A stretch of DNA of 13,897 bases, taken from positions 1 through 13,897 of the forward strand of contig CAZVRZ010000138.1 of NCBI GenBank assembly GCA_964629965.1. Reading direction: 5' to 3'. Below, in pieces: positions 1 through 7,453 of the stretch. Every line of letters begins with the position of its first letter. The first letter of the stretch is position 1. The translations under genes were made by a program, and so were the position numbers. Below the pieces are notes generated by a model that was not told the DNA's origin, searched no databases, and worked only from the letters and a program-made list of their open reading frames with translations. Origin of the DNA: CAZVRZ01 sp964629965. Lineage in GTDB: Bacteria; Chloroflexota; Anaerolineae; Anaerolineales; UBA4823.

Positions 1-110
1 GAAATCCCGCGCAATACGATGTTCGTGCGCACGCCGTCGCGACGAAGCATGTTCGTATTCACCACAAGTTGCGGTGCCACCAGTGCGGAGCCGTCGGCCT
101 GCCGTGCAAC
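1..110 (-). other. Possible fragment of an FtsX/MacB-type ABC transporter permease joined to ddl
   Basis: On the minus strand, in the frame whose codons include 96-98, the sequence is open to the window edge and reads ADGSALVAPQLVVNTNMLRR, then DGVRTNIVLRGI. This resembles the periplasmic region of FtsX/MacB-like permeases, where segments like VV.VN..RRDG.R.NV.LRGV are common; the match is from memory and only about 33 residues long. It directly abuts the point where Ddl homology stops. GC is 61% over bases 1-100 against 53% over 101-200, a difference that is suggestive but based on few bases. Other readings of so short a piece are possible. Confidence 0.4.
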
Positions 111-427
111 ACCGGGAAGACCACATCGATCTGAGCATACAGCGAGGCTTGTCTATCGCCTGCATGATAGCTATAAAAACCTTTGCGGGTAGGATCGGGA
201 AATAAAAATACCGGTTGCAAACGGCTGTTATCTCCGTTGAGCATCGCTTCCAGAACATTCTCGCCAGATAGCCAGGCGCCATCATGAGTGATCCCAACCT
301 GAGTTATCTCGTATTTCTCAGGATCCAACGCCGAAAGCACCGAACGCGCCGACATCAGCGAGACTTCATGCTCGCCCGATCTACCTCCCATTATTACACC
401 TACACGCAGTCTCTTCACTTCATTCAT
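59..427 (-). CDS. ddl: D-alanine--D-alanine ligase, N-terminal fragment (broken)
   Basis: Ddl makes the D-Ala-D-Ala dipeptide that MurF uses. Residues 1-109 match the N-terminal domain of the family: LRVGVIMGGRSGEHEVSLMSARSV at about 7-30, including the substrate-binding glutamate of HEVSL (Glu21), and DVVFPVLHG at 101-109. The family then needs GEDGT..G, but the frame instead gives thirteen unrelated residues and a TGA at 59-61. Neither other frame restores a Ddl sequence, so this is not a one-base frameshift. The ATP-grasp domains are missing, and the product as read would be inactive. The ATG at 427 has a weak GGACGAG site upstream and lies 46 nt after murB. The break lies near a window edge, so an assembly chimera is as likely as a real disruption. 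Confidence 0.85.
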   Translation of the reverse strand: MNEVKRLRVGVIMGGRSGEHEVSLMSARSVLSALDPEKYEITQVGITHDGAWLSGENVLEAMLNGDNSRLQPVFLFPDPTRKGFYSYHAGDRQASLYAQIDVVFPVLHGRPTAPHWWHRNLW

Positions 428-473
428 GATACTCGTCCATACAAAGTGATTGCCGGTTCATCTTCGGGCAGGG

Positions 474-1469
474 TTAGCCTGCGCCCTCGATCGAAAGCCG
501 GGTATTATCTTGATCCCATTCTCCAATCAATTCGATTTCCAACTCCAAATTGATGCCAAATTGCTCAGCGACCCGTGTACGAGCCTGGTCAACCAGAGCA
601 TAAATATCTGCCGCCGTTGCCTTGCCACGGTTGACGAAGAAGTTGGCATGCAGCGGGCTGATCTCAGCATCGCCGATCACTGTACCCTTCAGCCCGGCGG
701 CTTCGATCAGGCGCCCGGCATAATCGCCCGGTGGGTTTTTGAACATCGAACCCATCGTGGCTCCAGACGGCTGGGTGCGGCGGCGATGTTCGGCAAAACT
801 TTCCATTTTCTGCTTGCAGGCTGCAGCATCACTACGATCCAGGCGCATGAGCACAACTAAAACCACGTACCGGCCGCTCAACGGGTTGTGACGCTGGCGC
901 TTGATCAGGCTGCTGCGATATACATATTCGAAACGTTCTACCGGCCACTGTTCTTTCATAAACTCAATACGGCTCATGCCCGCCAGTGGAATACGGTGCA
1001 AGATTTCTGCCATCATGAGATGATTTCCCATATCAAAACCATGTGCACCGGCATTGCCAACCACCGCCCCGCCAACGGTTCCGGGGATGCCCGCCGCCCA
1101 CTCCAGGCCGCACAGGCCGCGCAAGGCAGCCTGGCGAGCCAGCGAGCTTAGGTTGGCTCCCGATTCTGCCCACACAGTGGGGTGCTCGCCGCCCTGGTCA
1201 AAGCGTACCTGACGCGCCCGGTTTAAGATCACAGCCCCGCGCACCCCGGCATCGCTCACCAACACATTCGAGCCGCCGCCAAGAATCAGGTAGGGCAAGT
1301 TCAACTCCCAACAGGCAGCCGTCATTTTTGCCAGCGCATCCGGCGAATCAGCTTCAAGGAACAGGTCAGCCGGCCCACCGACGCGGGCAGTCGTATGACG
1401 GCTGAGAGATTCATTCTCTCTCATGTGCTCGCCAAACAATTCCTTAAAGTAAGTGTTGGTATCCGTCAC
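474..1469 (-). CDS. murB: UDP-N-acetylenolpyruvoylglucosamine reductase MurB
   Basis: MurB is the cytoplasmic FAD enzyme that reduces UDP-GlcNAc-enolpyruvate to UDP-MurNAc with NADPH. The 331-residue product has the FAD-binding LILGGGSNVLVSDAG at 61-75, GLEWAAGIPGTVGGAVVGNAGA at about 121-142, the substrate and catalytic YVYRSS at 182-187 with Arg185, GSMFKNP at 240-246 with the proton-donor Ser241, and the late glutamates LELEIELIGEW at 308-318. The pattern with a short YR.S segment and SMFKNP resembles the Gram-positive (type II) form. I chose the GTG at 1469, which has AGGA about seven nt upstream; an ATG at 1424 (MRENESLSRHT) is a possible alternative. The stop lies 46 nt before ddl. Confidence 0.96.
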   Translation of the reverse strand: MTDTNTYFKELFGEHMRENESLSRHTTARVGGPADLFLEADSPDALAKMTAACWELNLPYLILGGGSNVLVSDAGVRGAVILNRARQVRFDQGGEHPTVWAESGANLSSLARQAALRGLCGLEWAAGIPGTVGGAVVGNAGAHGFDMGNHLMMAEILHRIPLAGMSRIEFMKEQWPVERFEYVYRSSLIKRQRHNPLSGRYVVLVVLMRLDRSDAAACKQKMESFAEHRRRTQPSGATMGSMFKNPPGDYAGRLIEAAGLKGTVIGDAEISPLHANFFVNRGKATAADIYALVDQARTRVAEQFGINLELEIELIGEWDQDNTRLSIEGAG

Positions 1470-1485
1470 AGTCGGTCCTGATCTT

Positions 1486-1683
1486 TCAGATATTCTTCAC
1501 GTATTCAATCAAGTGCTGGATCAACTCGGAAGATTGGCTGTGATGATGGCAATACTCTGTAAGCTGATCATCCGAAAGATCATCTTTTGGATTAGGTGCA
1601 GCAATCAACCGTAAGGACTCCAGCGCCAGCATATCGGCCTTGTAAATCCGCTTGGTCTTGTTTTTCTCTTTGGGTTCTGGCAT
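1486..1683 (-). CDS. Small charged protein of unknown function between murC and murB
   Basis: I do not recognise this 65-residue product. It is soluble-looking and charged: a lysine-rich start (MPEPKEKNKTKRIYKADM) is followed by a probable helix (LALESLRLIAAPNPKDDLSD) and a C-terminal half with CHHHSQSSELIQHLIEYVKNI. There is no signal peptide or membrane segment. The CHHH cluster could bind a metal, but that is speculation. It looks like a true gene: the ATG at 1683 has AAAGGA nine nt upstream, it runs with the operon, and it ends 16 nt before the murB start. A TTG at 1704 could add seven residues but leaves no better ribosome site. Candidate roles, such as a divisome or Mur-enzyme accessory factor, are guesses from position only. 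Confidence 0.65.
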   Translation of the reverse strand: MPEPKEKNKTKRIYKADMLALESLRLIAAPNPKDDLSDDQLTEYCHHHSQSSELIQHLIEYVKNI

Positions 1684-1725
1684 AAGATCGATTCCTTTCT
1701 CCAATTGAAGGCAGATAAACCTTAG

Positions 1726-3117
1726 CTACCTCTCACGTAAAGCATTCAAAACCTGGGCGCTGATCTGATCAGCATCCCCGGCCGAAAACACTAAGAGCAC
1801 ATCGCCTGATTGCAGGCGTTCCAGCAAAAAAGCTGCGGCCCGCAGCAGATCTGGTACAAAATGCACATCTGGATGCTCGATCGCTGTGACCACCTGCCGG
1901 GCAGAAAACCCATCTGCGGGGGGCTGTTCTCGCGAAGCGAACACTTCGGTAACCAACACATGATCGGCGTCACCGAAGGCCTGGGTGAACTCACCGAACA
2001 ACGCTTGCGTGCGCGAATAGGTGTGCGGCTGCCAAACGGCCCATAAGGAGCGCCGGGGATACCGCGCTCGAGCGGCAGCCAGGGTGGCGCGGATTTCGGT
2101 GGGGTGATGGGCATAGTCATCGATCACCACCACACCACCAGCCTCGCCGCGCACCTCGAAGCGGCGTCCGGCGCCTAAGTAGGCAGCCAGTGCCCGGCAG
2201 GCAGGCTCCACCGGCAAGCCCAGGGCGTCTATCACCGCCAGCACCGCCAGCGCATTGCGCACATTGTGCAAACCGGGAACCTGCAAGGCAACCTGGCCGA
2301 GCTTTTTACCCTGGCGCCAGATGTCAAATGAAAAGCCGCCATTCTCAACCGCCGTAACCCGGCGGGCCTGGTAATCTGCGTTCTCCAATAATCCATAAGA
2401 GAAGACTTGCTGTCCACGCTGGCGAGCCTCGGCAATCAAGCGAACTCCGCCCTGGTCATCATTGCAGATGATCAAGCAGCCATCTGAAGGCACCAGGCTG
2501 GCAAAATGCTGGAAGGCCTGGTAAAAATCTTCTGCCGTCGGATAGCAATCCGGGTGGTCATGCTCGACATTGGTCACCACGGCAATTTTCGGCTTGAGAC
2601 CATGGAACATGCGGTCGTATTCATCCGCCTCGATCAAAAAATAAGAACCTTTGCCAGCCCGCGCATTCGTTCTCAGGTTGATAGAAACGCCCCCGATTAT
2701 GAAGGAGGGGTCTTGATTCAACTCAGATAACACCCACGACAGCATGGCGGTGGTAGTGGTCTTACCGTGTGAACCAGAAACAGCAATGCCATAACGCGCC
2801 TCCATCCAGAGACCCAGGAAATCGGCTCGTTTGAAGATGGGAATACCGGCTTGCCTGGCTGCCAATACTTCGCAATTGTCATCGGGAATAGCTGAGGAAC
2901 GGATCACGAGGTCTACACCAGAAACATTACCTGGGTGGTGCCCCTCATACACTTGAGCCCCGGCAAGCTGCAAACCACGCGCTAGGGTGGAGAGCTGGCG
3001 GTCAGAGCCGCTGACCCGGTAGCCGCTTTCCAGTAAGAGGCGCGCAATCGCAGACAGGCCAGCCCCGCCTATGCCGATCAAATGAATGCGATGGATATCT
3101 TGCAGGGTAAACATCAT
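1726..3117 (-). CDS. murC: UDP-N-acetylmuramate--L-alanine ligase MurC
   Basis: MurC is the first Mur ligase; it adds L-alanine to UDP-MurNAc using ATP in the cytoplasm. The 463-residue product has the N-terminal UDP-binding HLIGIGGAGLSAIA at about 12-25, the P-loop GSHGKTTTT at 115-123, LIEADEYDRMFHGL at 161-174 (where many homologues have EADESD), VVTNVEHDHPD at 180-190, VPGLHNVRNALA, IDDYAHHPTE at 332-341 and QPHTYSRT at 363-370. The frame extends to a TTG at 3159, but the family N-terminus (MFTLQDIHRIHLIGIGG) fits the ATG pair at 3117/3114, which follows the upstream stop by one nt (TAAAATGATG). No strong ribosome site is seen, so translation is probably coupled to the CvpA-like gene. The murC stop is 42 nt before the small gene. 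Confidence 0.96.
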   Translation of the reverse strand: MMFTLQDIHRIHLIGIGGAGLSAIARLLLESGYRVSGSDRQLSTLARGLQLAGAQVYEGHHPGNVSGVDLVIRSSAIPDDNCEVLAARQAGIPIFKRADFLGLWMEARYGIAVSGSHGKTTTTAMLSWVLSELNQDPSFIIGGVSINLRTNARAGKGSYFLIEADEYDRMFHGLKPKIAVVTNVEHDHPDCYPTAEDFYQAFQHFASLVPSDGCLIICNDDQGGVRLIAEARQRGQQVFSYGLLENADYQARRVTAVENGGFSFDIWRQGKKLGQVALQVPGLHNVRNALAVLAVIDALGLPVEPACRALAAYLGAGRRFEVRGEAGGVVVIDDYAHHPTEIRATLAAARARYPRRSLWAVWQPHTYSRTQALFGEFTQAFGDADHVLVTEVFASREQPPADGFSARQVVTAIEHPDVHFVPDLLRAAAFLLERLQSGDVLLVFSAGDADQISAQVLNALRER

Positions 3118-3118
3118 T

Positions 3119-3658
3119 TTAGACCAACACCACCAGTACGAACACAAAGGCAACCGCAATAATGACGAACAAGACCGTTCCTCTCAACCAGTTCGGCGCC
3201 AGCAAAGGCACCAGCCGCATCGCAGAGCGAGTGAATTCATTGGCATCGCTGGGCGGTATGATCAAAGATTTGAAAGGATAGCCCGCTGTATCCATGTAGT
3301 ACCACAGCGTACCAACAACAAGGAAACCATTCAATGCTCCCAGGAAAAAGCCCAATAAGGTATCTTGCAGGCGTTCGCGGGCAAACTTGGCGCCGCCCAG
3401 CTTAGGGATGTTGGGGGTCTGGTAGCCAAAGAAGACCAGCAGGATCAAAACACCCGCCCGCAGCCAGAAATAAGCCTGCATACCCGATTGCGTGAGAGAA
3501 AGCAGCAGCTCGGGGATGAGCGTTTCCAGGATGTAGATGATAAAGGTTGCCAGGATCACGCTGAAGGTTACCAGGAGTTCTTTGGCCCAGCCGCGCATTG
3601 AACCGATCAGCGCAAAGATCAAGACAAAGAACAAGAAGAAAAAGGTCAGACTTACCAT
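3119..3658 (-). CDS. CvpA-like integral membrane protein
   Basis: This 179-residue protein is very hydrophobic, with probable membrane segments at about 3-20, 26-46, 64-79, 101-121 and 159-179. The early GSMRGWAKELLVTFS (19-33) resembles the conserved G..RG..KE region near the N-terminus of CvpA (colicin V production) family proteins, and the second half (FFLGALNGFLVVG) also fits that family. The role of CvpA homologues is not well defined; proposals include envelope homeostasis and support of secretion. It is tightly built into the operon: its ATG overlaps the murG stop by 7 nt and its TAA is one nt before the murC start. That arrangement suggests co-translation with the cell wall enzymes. 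I am confident that it is a real membrane protein, and moderately confident of the CvpA assignment. Confidence 0.7.
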   Translation of the reverse strand: MVSLTFFFLFFVLIFALIGSMRGWAKELLVTFSVILATFIIYILETLIPELLLSLTQSGMQAYFWLRAGVLILLVFFGYQTPNIPKLGGAKFARERLQDTLLGFFLGALNGFLVVGTLWYYMDTAGYPFKSLIIPPSDANEFTRSAMRLVPLLAPNWLRGTVLFVIIAVAFVFVLVVLV

Positions 3659-4833
3659 GATGACCTGCCTCGCTTGGAAAGATTCTGTTTTGAAAGATCA
3701 GACAATTCAACCAATAAGCTCGCGATTTTCTGGGCAGCAGCCGGTTTGGCAATCGAACGCATAGCCTGGCTCATTTTTTCCAGGCGCAGAGGGTCGGACA
3801 ATAAATCCCTGACCAGCGTGGTGAGCTGGCCAGGCAGGTTTTCATCTTTCACCAATAAGGCAGCTCCGCGCTCGACCAGGTAACGGGCATTCACATGCTG
3901 GTAACGCCAGGCATACGGATATGGCACCAGGATGGCGGGCAGGCCGAAGAACGGGTACTCGCCCAGGGTCGAGGCGCCCGCCCGCGAAAGCGCCAGATCA
4001 GCGGCAGCCAGGGCTGCTCCCATTTCTTCATGCAAATATGGGTAAGCGTGGTAACGCCCGGCCAATTCAGGTGATAACTGCGCCCGACGCGCTTCCACTT
4101 CAGGCCAATCCAATTGGCCGCTGAGGTGCAAGATCTGCATTTCAGGCAGCAGATCCGGCAAAGCTGGCAGCAGCGCCCGGTTGATCGAACGGGCTCCTTT
4201 GCTGCCACCAAAGACAAAAAGAACCGGCAAGTCGGGCTGCAGGCCCAGGCTCTGTCGCGCATCTGCGCGCTGCCAATGGGCAAGTTCCGGGCGAACAGGG
4301 TAACCGGTGCATTCGACCCGGGCGCGTCCCGGCAAATACTGTCGTGATGCCTCGGTGGTCACAGCGATTTGATCAGCCAGTCGTACCAATACATTCAAAG
4401 CCATGCCAGGCTCGATATCTGGAATGTAAACCAGGCTGCGAGGGCGCTTGATGCCCAAAGGCAAGCGAGCTGCGAGAGCAAGCGGAACAGCCACAAAACC
4501 ACCTGTGAACAATATGACATCCGGCTTGAAGCGACGTAAAATCTGCCAGGAGGCCAGCAGGCCGCGCACCAACTGAACCAGGTTGCCAGGCAACAAACGC
4601 CAACCTACGCCATGCACCCCCGCAGCCGGTATGCTGTCGAAGGGTATATTGGCGCGTTTAACCAGGTCTGCCTCCATACCGCCCTTTCCCCCCACCCAAA
4701 GAAGCGGTCTATTCATGGACAAAGCATCAGCAGCCAGCATATCGCCTTCACTCACGGATGGCAGGGCTTGAAGAACGGCGAGAGCGGGATACACGCCGCC
4801 GCCCGTCCCCCCTGCGCAGATCAACAACTGCAC
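3652..4833 (-). CDS. murG: Undecaprenyldiphospho-muramoylpentapeptide beta-N-acetylglucosaminyltransferase MurG
   Basis: MurG is the peripheral inner-membrane GT-B glycosyltransferase that adds GlcNAc to lipid I, giving lipid II. The 393-residue product begins MQLLICAGGTGGG and has TGGFVAVPLALAA at 110-122, FGGSKGARSIN at 208-218, LSRAGASTLGEYPFFGLPA at 282-300 with the glutamate E292 of the UDP-GlcNAc site, and YQHVNA at 311-316. Two usual features differ: the first glycine loop is GGTGGG rather than GGTGGH, and the HEQN segment is replaced by IPDIEPG at 137-143. The start is GTG at 4833 with AAGGAG ten nt upstream (4844-4849), inside ftsW, giving an 86-nt overlap in another frame. The stop overlaps the next gene by 7 nt. 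The overall family match is solid. Confidence 0.93.
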   Translation of the reverse strand: MQLLICAGGTGGGVYPALAVLQALPSVSEGDMLAADALSMNRPLLWVGGKGGMEADLVKRANIPFDSIPAAGVHGVGWRLLPGNLVQLVRGLLASWQILRRFKPDVILFTGGFVAVPLALAARLPLGIKRPRSLVYIPDIEPGMALNVLVRLADQIAVTTEASRQYLPGRARVECTGYPVRPELAHWQRADARQSLGLQPDLPVLFVFGGSKGARSINRALLPALPDLLPEMQILHLSGQLDWPEVEARRAQLSPELAGRYHAYPYLHEEMGAALAAADLALSRAGASTLGEYPFFGLPAILVPYPYAWRYQHVNARYLVERGAALLVKDENLPGQLTTLVRDLLSDPLRLEKMSQAMRSIAKPAAAQKIASLLVELSDLSKQNLSKRGRSSW

Positions 4834-6019
4834 CGAATTGACTCTCCTTAATCACTTCTTTTAATTCTCCCTGGCGAGCAATGTTCATCAAAATACCAAC
4901 TGCCGCCAGAGAAACCAACATACTGGAGCCGCCAGAGCTGATAAAAGGCAGGGCATTACCGGCAAAAGGCATCAACCCAACCATCACAGCCATGTTGATA
5001 CAGGCCTCCAGGCCAATCCAAAATACCAGGCCAGAAGCCATCAGACGGCCCAGGCCATCGGGCGCACGATTTGCGATGGTCAGCCCGCGCCAGAGCAAGC
5101 CAACATACAACAGCACCAACATACTCGATCCCAGCAGTCCAGTCTCCTCGCCAATGACCGCAAAGATGCTATCGGTATGCGGGAAAGGCAGGCCAGTGAC
5201 CTTGGTTGTTCCTTTGCCAATGCCAACACCGAACAAGCCGCCTTTCACAAATGCTTCTAGCGAGCGCTGCACATGCGGCGATGACTCGAGGAGATTCTTT
5301 AGACCGTTGATGTAATCATCAATACGCTGGCGCCCGGTTGGGAAGATATTTGAGTTGGCGATCAAAAAACCAACCCCAAAACCCAGGCCCAGCAAGATCA
5401 GGATCTGCTTCAAATCACCGCCTGCCAGGAAGAATAGTAATCCACCCAAGATCGCCAGGGTGAGCACCGCGCTCAGATCAGGCTGCAAGGCAATAAAACC
5501 ACCCAACACACCCAGGATAATACCCAAGGGGAACAAAGCCAGGTTGGCATCGCGCAGATTATCGCGGCGGTTGAACAACCAGACCGATAGATAAATGATG
5601 AGCATCAACTTTGCCAGCTCCGAAGGCTGGTACGAGCCTCCTGAAAGAGAACGCGCTGCGCCAAACCGTTCGTCACGCACAAATAAAACGATGATCAAAC
5701 CAATCAATACAACCGCCATGGCAGGCAAAGCCAGTTTGCGCCACCAGTGATAGTTTGCAAAACTAAGCCCAATGGCAATAATCAATCCGACGATCACCCA
5801 ACCAATCTGGCGCTTAAAAAAATACATGGGTTGGCCATTGAGCCGGTAAGAAAAGTCTGCGCTGGCAGAATACACCATCAACAAACCAAAGACGACCAGG
5901 CTGATGGTGATGATCAACAGAGGCACATCGATCGGCATTCGCAGCGGACGGCGATCGGCATTATCCGGGGATAGTATCCCCAAACGCTCACCCAATTGAC
6001 TCAGAGTTCTTGTACCCAT
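4748..6019 (-). CDS. ftsW: SEDS-family septal peptidoglycan glycosyltransferase FtsW
   Basis: FtsW is the SEDS polymerase that makes septal glycan strands from lipid II, acting with the class B PBP. The 423-residue protein has about ten membrane segments between residues 29 and 380. Family motifs are MVYSASA at 48-54, QPSELAK at 131-137, LQPDLSAV at 178-185 (the usual form is QPDLGT), PHTDSIFAVIGEETG at 280-294 containing the conserved Asp283, and LPFISSGGSSML at 357-368. The ATG at 6019 lies inside the end of murD, with GGGAGG 11 nt upstream. The last 28 codons lie inside murG in a different frame and encode an arginine-rich tail (nine Arg in residues 402-422). RodA is the alternative, but the dcw position beside murG favours FtsW. 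Confidence 0.94.
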   Translation of the reverse strand: MGTRTLSQLGERLGILSPDNADRRPLRMPIDVPLLIITISLVVFGLLMVYSASADFSYRLNGQPMYFFKRQIGWVIVGLIIAIGLSFANYHWWRKLALPAMAVVLIGLIIVLFVRDERFGAARSLSGGSYQPSELAKLMLIIYLSVWLFNRRDNLRDANLALFPLGIILGVLGGFIALQPDLSAVLTLAILGGLLFFLAGGDLKQILILLGLGFGVGFLIANSNIFPTGRQRIDDYINGLKNLLESSPHVQRSLEAFVKGGLFGVGIGKGTTKVTGLPFPHTDSIFAVIGEETGLLGSSMLVLLYVGLLWRGLTIANRAPDGLGRLMASGLVFWIGLEACINMAVMVGLMPFAGNALPFISSGGSSMLVSLAAVGILMNIARQGELKEVIKESQFGAVVDLRRGDGRRRVSRSRRSSSPAIRE

Positions 6020-7422
6020 TTTCGAAAAGCCTCCCCGCGTGCTTCAAAATCGCGGAATTCATCAAAACTGGTGCCTCCTGGTGAAAGCAGCACAACATCA
6101 CCAGCTTCTACCGTTTGAGCGGCTGCTTCTACAGCCTCCTTCAAACCACGGCATACTTCCAGGCTGTAGGGGCGCTCTCCCTGGCGCTGCGCTTCTACCG
6201 CCAGGCGGATCTTGTCGGCACACTCGCCAAACAATACCAGGTGATCGACACGCTGGCACACCAACCGGGCAAAATCGGCCCAGGGCAAATCCTTATCACG
6301 CCCGCCCGCCAGCAAAACGATTGGTTCATTGAAAGAGCGAATGACTGCTATCGTTCGTTCGGGAGCAGTGGCAATCGAGTTGTTGTACCAATCTGCGCCA
6401 TGCCAGGTACGCACAAATTCCAGGCGATGAGAAACGCCCTGAAAACCTTCCACTCCGGCTGCCAGCCCTTCCAAGGGAAGGCCAGCGGCAGCACAGATGG
6501 TGGTTGCAGCTAAGACATTGAGCAAGTTGTGCTCGCCGCGTAAAGCAATGGCCTCGCGAGGCATCACTTTTTGCTGCTCGCAAACGTTCCAAAGGTTCAC
6601 GTTCTGATCATCTGCATAAGATCCCGGGTGCTCGCCCATTGTCTCGAACGAGCGTCCAAAGGACCACAATGGGCTCTGCGCCAGGCCGGCCAGGCCCCAG
6701 GCGCCAGGGTCATCTCGTCCAAGAACAACGGCGCAGCCCTGGGATAAAGGCTGGTTTGCCAGGATGTGCGCTTTGGCAGATGTATATGCTTCCATGGTCT
6801 TATGGCGGTCCAGGTGATTGGGAGTCACATTCAAGATAGCAGCTATGTGCGGAGAAAGGGTCATGATCTCTAGCTGAAAACTAGACAGTTCCATGACCGC
6901 CAAATCTGCAGTGTCCATCTCATCCAGCGAGGCAATCAGAGGGTTGCCAATATTGCCGCCAATCCAGACACGGCGCGGCAGCCAGCCGCCAACAGAGGAT
7001 GGCAAGATACTGCAAGCCGTCGCCATGCGCCCTACCAGGGTGGTGGTAGTGGTTTTACCGGATGAGCCGGTAATACCGATCACCCGGCAGGGAGCTGCAG
7101 CCAAAAAGATCTGCGAGTCATTCGAAATGACCAGGCCGCGCTGCTGCGCTTCCTGGATAAGCGGTAAAGTAAGCGGCACGCCGCCAGATGGGCACACCAT
7201 ATCGGCGCCCTCCAGCAAGCTGAGAGGGTGACCGCCCAAAGCCCATTCCACGGGCAGGCCTGCCAGAGAACTGCGAACATTTTCTAATCCATCGGCCGTT
7301 TGGTCAGTGACCACAACACGGGCGCGGCGCTCGGCCAGGTAACGCGCCAAAGCAATTCCCTGGCGCGCCGCCCCAACCACTATCACCCGCATCCCTTGCC
7401 AATCCATCGTCTTCACTGCCAT
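6001..7422 (-). CDS. murD: UDP-N-acetylmuramoyl-L-alanine--D-glutamate ligase MurD
   Basis: MurD is the cytoplasmic ATP-dependent ligase that adds D-glutamate to UDP-MurNAc-L-Ala. Numbered from the ATG at 7422 (473 residues), it shows an N-terminal Rossmann domain (MRVIVVGAARQG), the P-loop GSSGKTTTT at 119-127, GGNIGNPL, NVTPNHLDRH at 198-207 with a following SAK that can supply the carbamylated lysine, GEHNLLNVLAA, NNSIATAPERT, AGGRDKDLPW, and LLSPGGTSFDEFRDFEARG near the C-terminus. The open frame extends to a TTG at 7461 inside mraY, but family alignment favours a start at 7422 or at the ATG at 7407 (MDWQGMRVIVVG resembles the E. coli N-terminus). The start is therefore uncertain by five or more codons. 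The end overlaps ftsW by 19 nt. Confidence 0.95.
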   Translation of the reverse strand: MAVKTMDWQGMRVIVVGAARQGIALARYLAERRARVVVTDQTADGLENVRSSLAGLPVEWALGGHPLSLLEGADMVCPSGGVPLTLPLIQEAQQRGLVISNDSQIFLAAAPCRVIGITGSSGKTTTTTLVGRMATACSILPSSVGGWLPRRVWIGGNIGNPLIASLDEMDTADLAVMELSSFQLEIMTLSPHIAAILNVTPNHLDRHKTMEAYTSAKAHILANQPLSQGCAVVLGRDDPGAWGLAGLAQSPLWSFGRSFETMGEHPGSYADDQNVNLWNVCEQQKVMPREAIALRGEHNLLNVLAATTICAAAGLPLEGLAAGVEGFQGVSHRLEFVRTWHGADWYNNSIATAPERTIAVIRSFNEPIVLLAGGRDKDLPWADFARLVCQRVDHLVLFGECADKIRLAVEAQRQGERPYSLEVCRGLKEAVEAAAQTVEAGDVVLLSPGGTSFDEFRDFEARGEAFRKWVQEL

Positions 7423-7453
7423 CTCTTCCGCCGCAGATACGGCCTCTCTCCTG

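Noticed and set aside
59..110. Simple one-base frameshift as the cause of the early Ddl stop
   Set aside because: Neither alternative frame after base 101 shows GEDGT or any later Ddl motif, so a single insertion or deletion does not rescue the gene.
468..482. Small hairpin GCAGG-GTTAG-CCTGC across the murB stop codon, considered as a terminator
   Set aside because: The stem is only 5 bp, no T-run follows on the minus strand, and ddl starts shortly after in the same direction.
450..860. A 136-codon plus-strand frame opposite murB and extending toward ddl
   Set aside because: The product matches no family I know, and the minus-strand murB motifs fully explain the DNA.
3118..3159. N-terminal extension of murC to a TTG inside the CvpA-like gene
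   Set aside because: The extra residues come from reading the end of the CvpA-like gene in another frame; the ATG pair after its stop fits the MurC N-terminus.
4881..5315. A 144-codon plus-strand frame opposite ftsW
   Set aside because: It is the complement of membrane-segment codons, rich in Pro, Arg and Ser, and has no independent support.
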